Shown: positions 17,741 to 27,955 of the stretch, piece by piece
How the letters are laid out: each line of letters begins with the position of its first letter
Position numbering within the stretch: position 1 is the first letter of the stretch
Source: Cytophagaceae bacterium
GTDB taxonomy: Bacteria; Bacteroidota; Bacteroidia; Cytophagales; Spirosomataceae
Direction: 5' to 3'
DNA: 64,000 nt
Assembly: GCA_027491315.1 (NCBI GenBank)
Contig: JAIXWL010000001.1
Span: forward strand, 496,001 to 560,000
The notes under the pieces: model-generated
What the model was told of the DNA's origin: nothing
Databases searched by the model: none
The model's input: the letters and a program-made list of their open reading frames with translations, nothing else
Position numbers and translations under genes: made by a program

Positions 17741-20002
17741 CTATCTTCTTTTTCGACCAATATTATTTCTACGGTCTTTGCCTCGTGGAATTACATTAGC
17801 GGGCCTACCTTCTCTTCTTCTAATTCGGTTATTACCAAATCGATCTCCTCCTGATTTCATTCCGACTAACTCAAGGTCAATGGTTCTTTTGGCCAAATTG
17901 GTATCTCGTACTTTTACTTTAACGGCATCTCCAAATGAGAAAACGCGGCCGTTGGATTTACCTACAATTCGGTAGTTTTCCTTGTCTAAATCGTAATAAT
18001 CATCATTTAGGTCAACCATTCTAACTAAGCCTTCACAGGAGGTTTCCCCTATTTCTACAAAGATTCCAAACTCGGTTACTCCAGTGATGATACCATCAAA
18101 AATCTGGGGTTCATGCAAGGACATATACTCAACTTGCTTGTACTTCACAGAGGCTCTTTCGGCATCGGCAGCTAGCTTTTCTCTATCTGAACAATGTTTA
18201 CATTGAATTTCTAGAGGAGCCCTTTCTGGGGAGGCGCCTTTATCCAAATACAATTGAAGTAAACGATGCGTCATGACATCGGGATAGCGGCGTATGGGGC
18301 TTGTAAAGTGGGAGTAGAATGGGAATGCTAAGCCAAAGTGACCGATGGCATCGGTACTGTAGCGGGCTTTGGACATGGTTCTCACCGCCAAGCTTTGTAA
18401 AACATGTTCTTCTGCTTTCCCTTCCACATTTTCCATCAAGGCATTAAAGGATTGGGAAACTTGTTTGGGTTCCGTAGAAACTTGATAACCAAATTTCTTA
18501 GCAAAGGCAGAAAATACCCGTAATTTTTCTGGATCAGGAGCCTCGTGAACTCGGTAAACCATGGTATTTCTGGGTTCCGTTTTTTTCAATTCATGAACAT
18601 ACTCAGCCACTTTTTTATTGGCCATCAACATGAATTCTTCGATTAACTTATGGGCATCTTTTCTTTCTCTTGGGAAAACGGCCAAAGGTGTACCATTTTC
18701 ATCCAATTCAAATTTCACCTCAACGGTTTCAAAATTGACTGAACCATGCTTAAATCGGTATTCACGTAGCTTTTTAGCAATTCGATTTAAATCCTTAATG
18801 ACAGGCTCGTAAGCATCGATTTCTTCTCCCTCGTTTTCTATTAAAACTTGTGCTTCCTCATAGGCAAAGCGGCGATCCGAGTGAATGACCGTTCTACCGA
18901 ACCATTCCTTGACAATGATGCCATTGGGGTCAAACTCTAAAAGCGTGGAGAAGGTTAATTTATCTTCATGAGGTCTTAAAGAACATAATCCATTGGATAG
19001 TTTTTCGGGTAACATAGGTACTACCCTGTCAACTAAATAGACGGAAGTGGCTCTTCGGAAAGCTTCTTGATCCAAAACACTTCCCGGTTTTACATAATGA
19101 GAAACATCCGCGATATGCACTCCTATTTCCGTATTTCCATTGGCTAATTTTTGGTAACTAATGGCATCATCAAAGTCTTTGGCATCTTTGGGGTCGATGG
19201 TAAAACTAAGAATCTTACGTAAATCCTTCCTTTTTTTGATTTCTTCTTTAGAAATTTCGGTGGGAATAGCTTCTGCGGCTAATTCAACCATTTCTGGGAA
19301 TTCGTAGGGCAGGCCAAACTCGGCTAAAATGGAGTGCATTTCTGTCTCATTTTCCCCTGCTTTTCCTAAAATTTTAATTACTCTCCCTTCCGCTTTTTTA
19401 CCCGGGGTTCCCCAACGAGTTACCTCCACAATCACTTTATCTAGGTGGTTGGCTTGCAAGGTTTCTGTTTTAGGAATGTAGATATCCTCATAGATTTTTT
19501 TAGAATCAGGAATGAGGAAAGAATAGTGAGGAGTTACCTGAATGACACCCACAATTTCAGATGATTTACGCTCTAAAATTTCAACAACCTCACCTTCAGG
19601 GCGATCATTTTTCTTTTTTTCAGAAGGTCTTCTAGCCTGCACTCGAACTCGATCACCATCTTTGGCATTCATCAAATCAGCCGTAGCTACCCATACATCT
19701 TTGCTTCCATCATCAGGAATAACAAAGGCGAATCGGGCATTGACATGGTCTACTCGGCCTTCAATTTGAAAAGATTCATTATCGAAACGGTAATTACCAT
19801 CGGATTGACGGATTAACCGGTTTTCAATGACTAGTTTTTGGACCAAATCAGCGTACAGCTCTTTGGTTTTACGATCACGAATGGCAAAAGCCTTATGAAT
19901 TTGGTTAATCGAATACGAACGGTAGTCGTTTAATTCAAAAAACTCTAGGATGTCTTTTTGTAAACTAGCCAAAAAACGTTGTTCCTTTGGGGAAGTTGGC
20001 AT
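17741..20002 (-). CDS. rnr: Ribonuclease R (3'-5' exoribonuclease)
   Basis: The 753-residue enzyme has N-terminal cold-shock domains (VDHVNARFAFVIPD, GVIQVTPHYSFLIPD). A central RNB domain carries DPKDAKDFDDAI, which holds the metal-binding Asp residues. A C-terminal S1 domain (GIITGVTEFGIFVEIG) is followed by a basic tail rich in Arg/Lys. It degrades structured RNA and helps in rRNA and tmRNA quality control. Length is normal. A single gene with its own upstream region. Confidence 0.96.
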   Translation of the reverse strand: MPTSPKEQRFLASLQKDILEFFELNDYRSYSINQIHKAFAIRDRKTKELYADLVQKLVIENRLIRQSDGNYRFDNESFQIEGRVDHVNARFAFVIPDDGSKDVWVATADLMNAKDGDRVRVQARRPSEKKKNDRPEGEVVEILERKSSEIVGVIQVTPHYSFLIPDSKKIYEDIYIPKTETLQANHLDKVIVEVTRWGTPGKKAEGRVIKILGKAGENETEMHSILAEFGLPYEFPEMVELAAEAIPTEISKEEIKKRKDLRKILSFTIDPKDAKDFDDAISYQKLANGNTEIGVHIADVSHYVKPGSVLDQEAFRRATSVYLVDRVVPMLPEKLSNGLCSLRPHEDKLTFSTLLEFDPNGIIVKEWFGRTVIHSDRRFAYEEAQVLIENEGEEIDAYEPVIKDLNRIAKKLREYRFKHGSVNFETVEVKFELDENGTPLAVFPRERKDAHKLIEEFMLMANKKVAEYVHELKKTEPRNTMVYRVHEAPDPEKLRVFSAFAKKFGYQVSTEPKQVSQSFNALMENVEGKAEEHVLQSLAVRTMSKARYSTDAIGHFGLAFPFYSHFTSPIRRYPDVMTHRLLQLYLDKGASPERAPLEIQCKHCSDREKLAADAERASVKYKQVEYMSLHEPQIFDGIITGVTEFGIFVEIGETSCEGLVRMVDLNDDYYDLDKENYRIVGKSNGRVFSFGDAVKVKVRDTNLAKRTIDLELVGMKSGGDRFGNNRIRRREGRPANVIPRGKDRRNNIGRKRR

Positions 20003-20197
20003 AAAATTGAAATTTAAAACTTACCCGAAGGTACGGGTTTTTAGTTTTAGAATGATTATCAGCTGTTTATTTCCTTTCCTTCGGAGAAATTCCCTGATTG
20101 AACAAAAGGATGTAAGCATAAAGTGGCTATTTCAAGAAAATGTTTCTTCTGAGGATTAATTCCGTAGGCTTCATTCCTTAATCCTAATTCTATTTAG

Positions 20198-20205
20198 TAC
20201 TTTTG
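20198..20205 (+). promoter_or_regulatory. Likely -7 element for the M28/gcvT run
   Basis: TACTTTTG matches TAnnTTTG and lies 22 bases before the ATG at 20228. No clear -33 element is seen. Confidence 0.45.
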
Positions 20206-20227
20206 GGCTTGTTTTTCCCAATTATTC

Positions 20228-21238
20228 ATGAATCGATCTAGGGTTGCTCTACTTTTGTTGCTTGTCTTTATCCTCTCAGGCCTAGTTTATTGGTTTCAGG
20301 GTACCAATAAAGCGAGTGAAGAACAAACCGCAGCTGTACAATTAGTTGATACCCCGAATTTTAGTTCGGATTCTGCTTACGCTTATATCCAACAACAAGT
20401 CAATTTTGGTCCAAGAGTTCCCGGTACCGATGCGCACCAAAAATGTCAAGAATGGATCATTGCTAAGTTGAAATCATACGGTTTACAAGTGAGTACACAA
20501 GCTTTTACAGCTACCAACTACCAAGGAAAAGTGTTAAAAGGAACCAATATTATGGCGCAGTTTCAGCCAGGGATTGGGAAGCGTATTTTATTGGCAGCAC
20601 ATTGGGATTCGAGAGCGGTGGCTGATAAGGATTCTGTTCGAAAGAATGAGCCTATTGATGCAGCAAATGATGGTGGAAGTGGCGTGGGTGTGATGATTGA
20701 ATTAGCCAGACAACTTAGCTCTGCCTCCAAAAAGCCATCTGTTGGAGTGGATTTTCTGTTTTTTGATTTAGAGGATACGGGTGAACCACATGGTGTTTCC
20801 ACTAGCGTTCAAAATACTTGGGCTTTAGGTTCTCAATATTGGGCTGCGCATATTTTTCCTAATAATTACCGACCGTTTTATGGAATATTATTGGACATGG
20901 TGGGAGCTAAAGGAGCGGTATTTCCTCAGGAATATGGTTCCATGCAATATGCGCCTACCGTTGTTCGCTCCATCTGGTCAGCAGCCGCAGATTTAGGCTT
21001 TGGTCATTTATTTATCCAAGAGGAGGGACCCGGAATTACGGATGACCATACGGCCGTCAATGAGGTGGCCAAAATTCAGATGATTGATATTATTGATTTG
21101 CGTCCCCAAGCTCCCGGAAGTATGGAAGATATTTTTGGACCCTATCATCATACCCATGGAGATAATATGTCCATTATAGATCCTAAAACCTTACAAGCTG
21201 TAGGGCAAACCGTATTACAAGTTTTATATCGAGAATAA
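20228..21238 (+). CDS. M28 family zinc peptidase / glutaminyl-peptide cyclotransferase-like
   Basis: The 336-residue protein has an N-terminal membrane/signal segment (residues 7-23). An M28 core carries [10 protein letters not shown] and NDGGSGVG (metal His and Asp), DLEDTGE (acidic pair), WALGSQYWA and a late HTHGDN His. The WALGSQYWA and [10 protein letters not shown] features resemble type II bacterial glutaminyl cyclases, which form N-terminal pyroglutamate on proteins exported through the periplasm. An aminopeptidase function is the alternative. gcvT begins three bases after the stop. Confidence 0.82.
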   Translation: MNRSRVALLLLLVFILSGLVYWFQGTNKASEEQTAAVQLVDTPNFSSDSAYAYIQQQVNFGPRVPGTDAHQKCQEWIIAKLKSYGLQVSTQAFTATNYQGKVLKGTNIMAQFQPGIGKRILLAAHWDSRAVADKDSVRKNEPIDAANDGGSGVGVMIELARQLSSASKKPSVGVDFLFFDLEDTGEPHGVSTSVQNTWALGSQYWAAHIFPNNYRPFYGILLDMVGAKGAVFPQEYGSMQYAPTVVRSIWSAAADLGFGHLFIQEEGPGITDDHTAVNEVAKIQMIDIIDLRPQAPGSMEDIFGPYHHTHGDNMSIIDPKTLQAVGQTVLQVLYRE

Positions 21239-21240
21239 AT

Positions 21241-22329
21241 ATGTCAGAACAACTAAAACGCGTTCATTTGAACGATACCCATGTGGCCTTAGGGGCAAAA
21301 ATGGTCCCATTTGCAGGATTTAACATGCCTGTATTATACAGCAATTTAATTGAGGAGCATATTTGTGTGCGTCAGCAGGTGGGGGTATTTGATGTGAGTC
21401 ACATGGGAGAGTTTTATTTGAAGGGAGAAAAGGCCTTGGATTTAATTCAATATGTAAGCTCGAATGATGCATCTAAACTAGTAGATGGTAAAGTGCAGTA
21501 TAGTTGTTTACCCAATGACCAAGGGGGGATTGTGGACGATTTGTTGGTTTATCGTATAAAGGAAAATGAATATATGTTGGTGGTCAATGCCTCCAATATT
21601 GAAAAGGATTGGAATTGGATTTCTTCTCACAACACTTTTGGAGTGGAAATGACCAACCAGAGTGATGAATATAGTTTATTTGCTGTTCAGGGGCCAAAGG
21701 CCATTCTAGCCTTACAAAAATTGACAGATGTAGATTTGTCTTCAATGCCCTATTATTCATTTAAAATAGGTCAAATGGCAGGCATTGATGACGTAATTAT
21801 TTCCAATACGGGGTATACTGGTGCAGGAGGATTTGAGATTTATGTGAAAAATGAGCAGGCATTAGCGATGTGGAATGCCATATTTGAGGCGGGTGCTGAT
21901 TTGGGTATAAAGCCGATTGGTTTAGGGGCAAGAGATACCTTACGTACAGAAATGGGTTATTGCTTATATGGCCATGATATCGATGACACTACTTCACCTA
22001 TTGAGGCAGGATTGGGCTGGATTACTTCATTTAATAAAGAGTTTATCGCTTCGAATATTCATGCTAAAATAAAGGCAGAGGGAGCTAAAAAGAAATTAGT
22101 GGGATTTGAGATGATTGATCGGGGAATCCCTCGTCAGCATTATCCTATTGTTAATGAGTCGGGCGATGCTATTGGTGAGGTAACATCTGGCACCCAATCA
22201 CCTAATTTATCTAAGGGCATAGGTATGGGATATGTGAAAGCGGAATATGCCAAGGTGGGCACAGAAATATTTGTACAGATTCGTGATAAATCATTGAAGG
22301 CGGTTATTGTTAAAATGCCATTTATTTAG
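21241..22329 (+). CDS. gcvT: Glycine cleavage system T protein (aminomethyltransferase)
   Basis: The 362-residue protein matches GcvT throughout: [10 protein letters not shown] near residue 55, [16 protein letters not shown] with the folate-site region, [12 protein letters not shown], and [21 protein letters not shown]. It transfers the methylene group from lipoylated H protein to tetrahydrofolate, releasing ammonia. Length is normal. The other glycine cleavage genes are not in the window, as is common in Bacteroidota. It lies in a run with M28, comB and thrC. Confidence 0.96.
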   Translation: MSEQLKRVHLNDTHVALGAKMVPFAGFNMPVLYSNLIEEHICVRQQVGVFDVSHMGEFYLKGEKALDLIQYVSSNDASKLVDGKVQYSCLPNDQGGIVDDLLVYRIKENEYMLVVNASNIEKDWNWISSHNTFGVEMTNQSDEYSLFAVQGPKAILALQKLTDVDLSSMPYYSFKIGQMAGIDDVIISNTGYTGAGGFEIYVKNEQALAMWNAIFEAGADLGIKPIGLGARDTLRTEMGYCLYGHDIDDTTSPIEAGLGWITSFNKEFIASNIHAKIKAEGAKKKLVGFEMIDRGIPRQHYPIVNESGDAIGEVTSGTQSPNLSKGIGMGYVKAEYAKVGTEIFVQIRDKSLKAVIVKMPFI

Positions 22330-22336
22330 CGATAAT

Positions 22337-23044
22337 ATGAGAAAAATCGACGTTTGTTTGTCGCCAGAACTCATTCATTTGTATGATGTTCCTACTCTTG
22401 CGGTGGTGGTGGTGGATATTTTTAGGGCCACATCCTGCATGGTTACGGCCTTTGCCCATGGGGCGAAGGAGATAATTCCAGTGGAAAAAATGGACTTATG
22501 TAGCGCCTATGGCTCCAAGGGCTATTTGACTTCGGCTGAAAGAAATGGTATAACTCCAGAGGGATTTGATTTTGACAATTCACCCTTTAGCTATCAAGTA
22601 GACAAAGTGAAGGGGTCTAAGATTTGTGTAACCACTACGAATGGTACCGTGGCAATTCGAAAGTCTAGAAAATCGCCATTACTTTTAGTGGGGGCTTTTT
22701 TAAATATTTCAAAAGTGGCGGAGGCATTGCAAAGTTGGGAAGGTGATGCATTAATTGTGTGTGCAGGCTGGAAAGGTAAACCTAATCTAGAGGATACTTT
22801 ATTTGCAGGAGCTTTGATTGATTTATTACAAGGGACCTATCGAGTGGCAGATGATGCCGCCATGATGGCTTTAGGGACCTACCGGGAGGCTTCATCCAAC
22901 TTATTCCAAGCTGTAAAAGGATCCTCTCATGTGAATCGATTACTAGGTTTGGGTATTGAAAAGGATATTAATTTTTGTTTGGAGCGGGATGTATACCCAG
23001 TTTTACCACGATTAAAAGGGAATAAGCTGGTATTGAAGTATTAG
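22337..23044 (+). CDS. comB: 2-phosphosulfolactate phosphatase family protein (ComB)
   Basis: The 235-residue protein starts at 22337 (MRKIDVCLSPEL); a longer frame from 22307 would overlap gcvT. It matches the ComB family: VVVDIFRATSCMVTAF, FDNSPFSY, TTTNGTVAI and CAGWKGKPNLEDTLFAGAL. ComB hydrolyses 2-phosphosulfolactate in coenzyme M synthesis in archaea, but many bacteria without coenzyme M carry it and its role there is unclear. thrC follows 44 bases later. Confidence 0.9.
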   Translation: MRKIDVCLSPELIHLYDVPTLAVVVVDIFRATSCMVTAFAHGAKEIIPVEKMDLCSAYGSKGYLTSAERNGITPEGFDFDNSPFSYQVDKVKGSKICVTTTNGTVAIRKSRKSPLLLVGAFLNISKVAEALQSWEGDALIVCAGWKGKPNLEDTLFAGALIDLLQGTYRVADDAAMMALGTYREASSNLFQAVKGSSHVNRLLGLGIEKDINFCLERDVYPVLPRLKGNKLVLKY

Positions 23045-23088
23045 CGACAATTTGGTCTAATTTATTTGACCTACATAATAAAAAGGTG

Positions 23089-24396
23089 ATGAAGTTATAC
23101 AGTACACAACATCAAAGTCCAGATGTTTCTTTAGAAGAAGCCATATTTAGGGGTTTGCCGCCTGATAATGGATTATATATGCCATTGACGATTGAGAAAA
23201 TGGATGCTTCATTTTTTGAAACGATTCAAGAACGAAATTTTCAAGAAATAGCAGAGGCAGTATGCCAACATTTATTGGGAGATGATTTAAGCCAAGAGGA
23301 AATACATGGAATTATTCAACAGTCTATGACTTTTGATGCTCCTTTATTTGGCCTAGAAAAAGATGTAGAAGTTTTGGAATTATTCCATGGACCATCTATG
23401 GCATTCAAGGATTTTGGCGCACGTTTTATGGCGGCCATAATGTCCCATTATTTACTGAAATCTAAAAGAGAGATTCGAATTTTAGTGGCTACTTCCGGGG
23501 ATACGGGAGGAGCGGTAGCTCAAGGATTTTTTAATACGCCTGGTATATCTGTAACCATTTTATATCCCAAAGGAAAGGTGTCCGATATTCAAGAAAAGCA
23601 ATTGACGACATTAGGAGGAAACGTGCAAGCATTAGAAATTGATGGAACTTTTGATGACTGCCAAAGTTTGGTTAAACAAGCTTTTTTAGATGAGGAATTG
23701 AGAGAAAAGTTTAATCTAGCATCAGCCAATTCCATTAATATTTCACGATTGATTCCTCAATCCTTTTATTATTTTGCTGCCTACGCCGAAGCAAAACGAA
23801 AGGGTTTGAAACTACCGATTGTTTTCAGTGTACCCAGTGGAAATTTTGGAAATTTGAGTGCGGGTTTAATTGCTTACCAACTAGGTTTACCTGTTAAAGC
23901 ATTTGTGGCAGCTTGCAATGAGAATAAGGTTGTTCCTGAATATTTACAATCAGGAGAATACCATGCCAAACCAAGTGTTGAGACTCTTTCTAATGCGATG
24001 GATGTAGGCAATCCCTCAAATTTTATCAGGATGAAATTGTTGGCAGGGGAAAAGTGGGAATCAGTAAGAAAATTGGTGAAAGGGTATTTTACTAATGACC
24101 TAGAAACCAAAGCCAGGATGAAAGAGGTGTACGACCGTACGGGATATGTTATGTGTCCACATACGGCGGTGGCTTATGATGGTTTACAACAATTCAAAAA
24201 AGAAAATCCAGGCGAGTTCACAGGAATTATATTGTCTACGGCCCATTATGCTAAATTCCTACCAACGGTTGAAACTACTTTAAATCGACAAGTACCTATT
24301 CCTGAACGTTTATCTTCGCTGTTAAGTAAAGAAAAAGTGGCTCAATCACTTGGCACAGATTACGCTAGTTTTAAGCAATATTTGTTGGGAAAATAA
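23089..24396 (+). CDS. thrC: Threonine synthase
   Basis: The 435-residue PLP enzyme converts O-phosphohomoserine to threonine. GPSMAFKDFGARF contains the PLP-binding Lys107, and ATSGDTGGAVA and SVPSGNFGNLSAG form the phosphate-binding loops. PHTAVAYDGL and STAHYAKF are late family motifs. The ATG at 23089 is preferred over the GTG one codon earlier. It is the last gene of the run from 20228; a strong palindrome follows the stop. Confidence 0.97.
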   Translation: MKLYSTQHQSPDVSLEEAIFRGLPPDNGLYMPLTIEKMDASFFETIQERNFQEIAEAVCQHLLGDDLSQEEIHGIIQQSMTFDAPLFGLEKDVEVLELFHGPSMAFKDFGARFMAAIMSHYLLKSKREIRILVATSGDTGGAVAQGFFNTPGISVTILYPKGKVSDIQEKQLTTLGGNVQALEIDGTFDDCQSLVKQAFLDEELREKFNLASANSINISRLIPQSFYYFAAYAEAKRKGLKLPIVFSVPSGNFGNLSAGLIAYQLGLPVKAFVAACNENKVVPEYLQSGEYHAKPSVETLSNAMDVGNPSNFIRMKLLAGEKWESVRKLVKGYFTNDLETKARMKEVYDRTGYVMCPHTAVAYDGLQQFKKENPGEFTGIILSTAHYAKFLPTVETTLNRQVPIPERLSSLLSKEKVAQSLGTDYASFKQYLLGK

Positions 24397-24405
24397 GAAT
24401 TTTAA

Positions 24406-24444
24406 AACAACGTTGGCAAGGTTCAAAACCTTGACAACGTTGTT
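24406..24444. repeat. Intergenic palindromic repeat, TTGNCA family (copy 3)
   Basis: Two 18-base arms (AACAACGTTGGCAAGGTT and AACCTTGACAACGTTGTT) surround loop CAA. The only mismatch, G opposite A, falls inside the shared TTGNCA core. It lies ten bases after the thrC stop and may end or stabilise that transcript. Confidence 0.85.
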
Positions 24445-24465
24445 CGAACGAATTTAAATATTGGC

Positions 24466-24491
24466 TTATTGTCCAATTTGTTGGACAATAA
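24466..24491. repeat. Short perfect hairpin between thrC and the DoxX-like gene
   Basis: An 11-base-pair stem TTATTGTCCAA / TTGGACAATAA with loop TTTG. It sits between convergent genes and could work as a terminator hairpin, although no T-run follows on either strand. Confidence 0.6.
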
Positions 24492-24508
24492 ATCGGATTA
24501 AATATAGG

Positions 24509-24871
24509 CTACAATAAGGCCTTAAACTTATCAAATTCTTGATAAGCAATAACTCCAATAAGGATAATTAACAGGGGACCTGCGCCCAAACCTCCTAGAA
24601 CTAATAATTCTAATAACAAGATATTGACTGCTATTGGACTCAGAATTAGTAAGGAAAGAGCTCTTTTGGAAGGAATCAGTAATAATACGGCACCAACAAT
24701 CTCTAAAATTTTTACCACTTTCATGAATCCCGTTGGAACCATCAGGTTAAAAAACACAGCTTGATTTCCTGACATAGTAGGAGTGGGAACAAATTCAAAG
24801 AAAAAATTTAAGCCTCCAAATAAAAATAAAAAGGCCAATGCGAATGTTGGAATCAGTTTTACGGATTTCAT
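24509..24871 (-). CDS. DoxX-like four-helix membrane protein
   Basis: The 120-residue protein is very hydrophobic with four transmembrane segments. The opening segment (FALAFLFLFGGLNFFFEF) and KVVKILEIVGAVLLLIP resemble the DoxX/DUF4267-type families. Function is unknown; some relatives take part in redox or thiol stress. The gene is monocistronic and bracketed by near-identical palindromes at 24406-24444 and 24914-24946. Confidence 0.65.
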   Translation of the reverse strand: MKSVKLIPTFALAFLFLFGGLNFFFEFVPTPTMSGNQAVFFNLMVPTGFMKVVKILEIVGAVLLLIPSKRALSLLILSPIAVNILLLELLVLGGLGAGPLLIILIGVIAYQEFDKFKALL

Positions 24872-24913
24872 AATATTTTAGGATTTTGATTAAGCTAAAA
24901 GGGTGTGTTCGGC

Positions 24914-24946
24914 AACGTTGGCAAGGTTTTAAACCTTGACAACGTT
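24914..24946. repeat. Intergenic palindromic repeat, TTGNCA family (copy 4)
   Basis: Arms AACGTTGGCAAGGTTT and its near-complement AAACCTTGACAACGTT repeat the stem of copy 3 almost exactly, including the G/A mismatch in the TTGNCA core. It lies between the start of the DoxX-like gene and the 3' end of the 25014-26351 gene. Confidence 0.85.
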
Positions 24947-25013
24947 AAGGGGAAATTAGGTATTTTTTTATGATTACCCAATCAATTTATTGATAAAACT
25001 ATCAGAAAATCAA

Positions 25014-26351
25014 CTACTTAATAGAAGGAATAAATTCACCTTTATGTAGCATATCAACCATCATAAGGTGGAGCTCATATTTTTTGACATTCTCCTTACT
25101 GAATCCAAGTCCCTGTTTTTGATGAATAAATAATTGATAATCTTGAAGTAGAAATTCTTTCCGATTTTTTATTGCTGGGTAATAGGTAATAATAGAACTA
25201 AGCCAAAAAATTACAGCAATTGGAAGTATCCATTTGGTCGTAAATATAGAGGTTACCAGGTGGGTTGAAACTACATAGACCAATAACATGGCCAAGGTGG
25301 CAATTATTTTATAATTCCCAATTAAGAAAACAAATGGACCATATTTTGACCTTAATATCGCCAATAATACACCGTTTAATAGACAAAAAGTTAGACATCC
25401 GGCAAGAAAAAGTTGACTTGAACTAGCCATTTCATGGGAGGTCCATCGTTTTAATAAGCTAGGAAATGTTTTTTGTTCTTTGACAAAAACCCATTGACGA
25501 AAGCCTAAAATGATAAGGATGAATAAGAGTAATCCCATCGTAAAACTAAAGACTAATCTAATTGAAGAATCTTGTTCATTAAAATAATCAGTCGATCCAC
25601 CTAAAAACACAAAAAAGCCTTGAATACTCTGCCAGGGGTGTTCTAATAAATATAATAAACCATTTTGATTTGCCCCCATACTAGGATAATTCCAGAAAAA
25701 TAGTGTCAGAAAAATGACAAATACTCCTACCCATATGGCTAATTTTTTTAATTCAAATGCGGTTAACAAAATCATTCCACCGGAGGCGATAAATAATAAA
25801 CCGTCTGAATTAGACATGCAGGCTAGCATGGTACATATGATGCCCGTTAAAAACAATTTATTACTCCTCTTGCTTAAACAAAACATGGCCAAAAAGCCAA
25901 AACCAATAACAAGGTTTCGTTGAATGGAAACGATGAACCAAAACGTATTTAAGTGGTATTGAAAGTTTAAATACAAGAATGGTATGGGTAGAAAATACCA
26001 CCAGCGATCCTTAGCCGGTAAATTAAACCAAAGCAAAATGAATATGATGATGAGGTATAGGTGGGAGGTTAATAATAAGGCCTTTAGGTCTAGTTGGTTA
26101 AATACCAAATAGTGAACCATCACCCATAATCTTAGGGTAACGATTCGGTGCTCATTATTAGGAAACCAAATCATTTTTAAGCGATCATACCAATCGGGAT
26201 GTGCAAACCAGGCACGAATGGTCATGGGTGCTTCAAAATCATCTAACCAAGGTATATTGATGGAAAAGCTAAATAGGGACCAAGAGAAAAATACAATGGG
26301 TATTAATCCAATAAAAAAAGAAATAAGTTTTAAACGCGGTAAGTAAGGCAT
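25014..26351 (-). CDS. Polytopic membrane protein, putative GT-C-type glycosyltransferase (second paralogue)
   Basis: The 445-residue protein has about eleven transmembrane helices. The first outside loop carries IPWLDDFEAP, an acidic DD pair where GT-C enzymes keep their catalytic acidic motif. It is followed by FPNNEHR and RLWVMVHYLVFNQ. The neighbouring 26369-27955 product has the same arrangement, so the two are paralogues. GT-C enzymes use polyprenyl-phosphate sugars on the periplasmic side. No named family is recognised. It is the last gene of the cluster 30817-25014, 17 bases after its paralogue. Confidence 0.65.
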   Translation of the reverse strand: MPYLPRLKLISFFIGLIPIVFFSWSLFSFSINIPWLDDFEAPMTIRAWFAHPDWYDRLKMIWFPNNEHRIVTLRLWVMVHYLVFNQLDLKALLLTSHLYLIIIFILLWFNLPAKDRWWYFLPIPFLYLNFQYHLNTFWFIVSIQRNLVIGFGFLAMFCLSKRSNKLFLTGIICTMLACMSNSDGLLFIASGGMILLTAFELKKLAIWVGVFVIFLTLFFWNYPSMGANQNGLLYLLEHPWQSIQGFFVFLGGSTDYFNEQDSSIRLVFSFTMGLLLFILIILGFRQWVFVKEQKTFPSLLKRWTSHEMASSSQLFLAGCLTFCLLNGVLLAILRSKYGPFVFLIGNYKIIATLAMLLVYVVSTHLVTSIFTTKWILPIAVIFWLSSIITYYPAIKNRKEFLLQDYQLFIHQKQGLGFSKENVKKYELHLMMVDMLHKGEFIPSIK

Positions 26352-26368
26352 TTATGGAGGAGTGGTCC

Positions 26369-27955
26369 TTAATTAGTAATTGTTAGTGGAGTTAAATACT
26401 GATATGTTGCTCGTTGATTTTGTGGTAAATTAAGTAAATATACTTGAAAGTGCTTTAATGGCAAAGTATTGTAAATCAATATATTACTGTATTTTGTTCG
26501 CTCATTCAGGTCATTGGTTAAAGGGCCAATATAAAAGCTATTTTTTTGCCCTTCTTCTGATTTTAAAACAATGAACCTTTGATCCCAAGGCTTATTTTTT
26601 TCTGGTAATTGATTCCATGACAAAGATAATCGGCCTTGTTGAAAACGATAGGTTTTTGGGGTGATTCCTCCCGATTTTTGTGAAACAAATTTTGGGAATG
26701 ATGGGGGAATTTCCTCTTTATCAAATTCGAAAAAAGATTCGTTTAATAATTGAAGTGTTTGGGGTGGACAAGGGTAAGCTGAAGAGCTTTGAAAAAAATA
26801 GGCCCCCATTACATCCGCTTTCCATCTGAGATTCATTTCATGTAAAGGTCTTCTAGCAATAAAATAAGAAGCGACCATCCATGCTCCTGATAATAATAAG
26901 GCCCATGGAAGTCGAAGTGCATCCTGTCTCTGAAGTATCAAACTAGCATAAATGGCCATTAACATGATATTCCCATATAATAAGAAGCGGTCAGATAAGG
27001 TGATCAGCTCTAAATCACCCATTCCTGCTCGTCCATAGCATATTAGAAATCCGGTGGCCAAAATCTGCAAAAATAGTATGGATGGGAACGATAATTGGAT
27101 TCGGAATGAACCCAATATTTTCCAAGTAAAAAAGAGCAATACCAAAAGACCAGCCAATATATTGATCCAAATTCGAAATGAATCTGAAACAGGCAATACC
27201 CAATTTCCTAAAAAGATAAATAGCCCTTTAAAGAGTATCCATGAAAAGTGAGCAACTGCTGAAGAGTTTCCAACATAATCATGAAAATATAGGAAAATTA
27301 CCCCAAGGGCTAATAGGCTAAAAGGAAGGCTAAATCGAGATTTTTTTGTCCATAATACATAGGCAACTATCGGTAAAAAAGCGACGCCTTCTGTGGAAAC
27401 GAATGGGTAACAAAGCGCTAATACGATTGTCCCCCAAGCATTTTCCGCATAAAATAAGCCATAAGCTATCCATACTAAAAACAGAAGAGAAGCGGTATGC
27501 TGCAAAACGCCTATTAAATTGAAGTTATCTAAATTGCCAAAAGGGGAAAAAAGTAGGCAGGCAATTCCAAACAAATGCCAGGGAGAGTGTTTGATTTTAC
27601 GAATAAAAAGGTGAAAAGGAATTAAAATCAAGATCATCTGAACATTGGCTAGCAGAATGCCTGTTTTGAAATTGACTTGTCCCCAAACAGCATATTGCAT
27701 TAATACCCAAATTCTGGAGTAGGCAATGCGATGTATGTCATTATGAAAGTGAAATATATAGGCGATATTTTCCTGAATGCTATGGTTTTTCACGTAGTGA
27801 ATGAGCTCTAAAAAAGCATAATCATCGCCCCAATTGGGGAAATTCAGGGTATATATTTGAAGTCGATAAAAGTGAAAAAACAAAATCCCGCCTATCGCCA
27901 CAAACCAGGCCAATTTTTCCGATAATCGCATGGATGTGGGAAGGATAGTCAGCAT
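26369..27955 (-). CDS. Polytopic membrane protein, putative GT-C-type glycosyltransferase (first paralogue)
   Basis: The 528-residue protein has about eleven transmembrane helices and a soluble C-terminal domain of about 150 residues, probably periplasmic. The first outside loop has NWGDDYAF, then FHNDIHR and SRIWVLMQYAVWGQ, aligned with DDFEAP, NNEHR and RLWVMVHYLVFNQ of the downstream protein. A GT-C role is inferred from the DD motif, topology and the adjacent GT2. Its start overlaps the GT2 stop by one base, indicating translational coupling. It has no recognised family name. Confidence 0.65.
   Translation of the reverse strand: MLTILPTSMRLSEKLAWFVAIGGILFFHFYRLQIYTLNFPNWGDDYAFLELIHYVKNHSIQENIAYIFHFHNDIHRIAYSRIWVLMQYAVWGQVNFKTGILLANVQMILILIPFHLFIRKIKHSPWHLFGIACLLFSPFGNLDNFNLIGVLQHTASLLFLVWIAYGLFYAENAWGTIVLALCYPFVSTEGVAFLPIVAYVLWTKKSRFSLPFSLLALGVIFLYFHDYVGNSSAVAHFSWILFKGLFIFLGNWVLPVSDSFRIWINILAGLLVLLFFTWKILGSFRIQLSFPSILFLQILATGFLICYGRAGMGDLELITLSDRFLLYGNIMLMAIYASLILQRQDALRLPWALLLSGAWMVASYFIARRPLHEMNLRWKADVMGAYFFQSSSAYPCPPQTLQLLNESFFEFDKEEIPPSFPKFVSQKSGGITPKTYRFQQGRLSLSWNQLPEKNKPWDQRFIVLKSEEGQKNSFYIGPLTNDLNERTKYSNILIYNTLPLKHFQVYLLNLPQNQRATYQYLTPLTITN

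Noticed and set aside
20022-20041. ACCCG/CGGGT stem followed by T-run upstream of rnr
   Set aside because: It is only five base pairs and points away from any transcribed gene on the plus strand; too weak to call a terminator.
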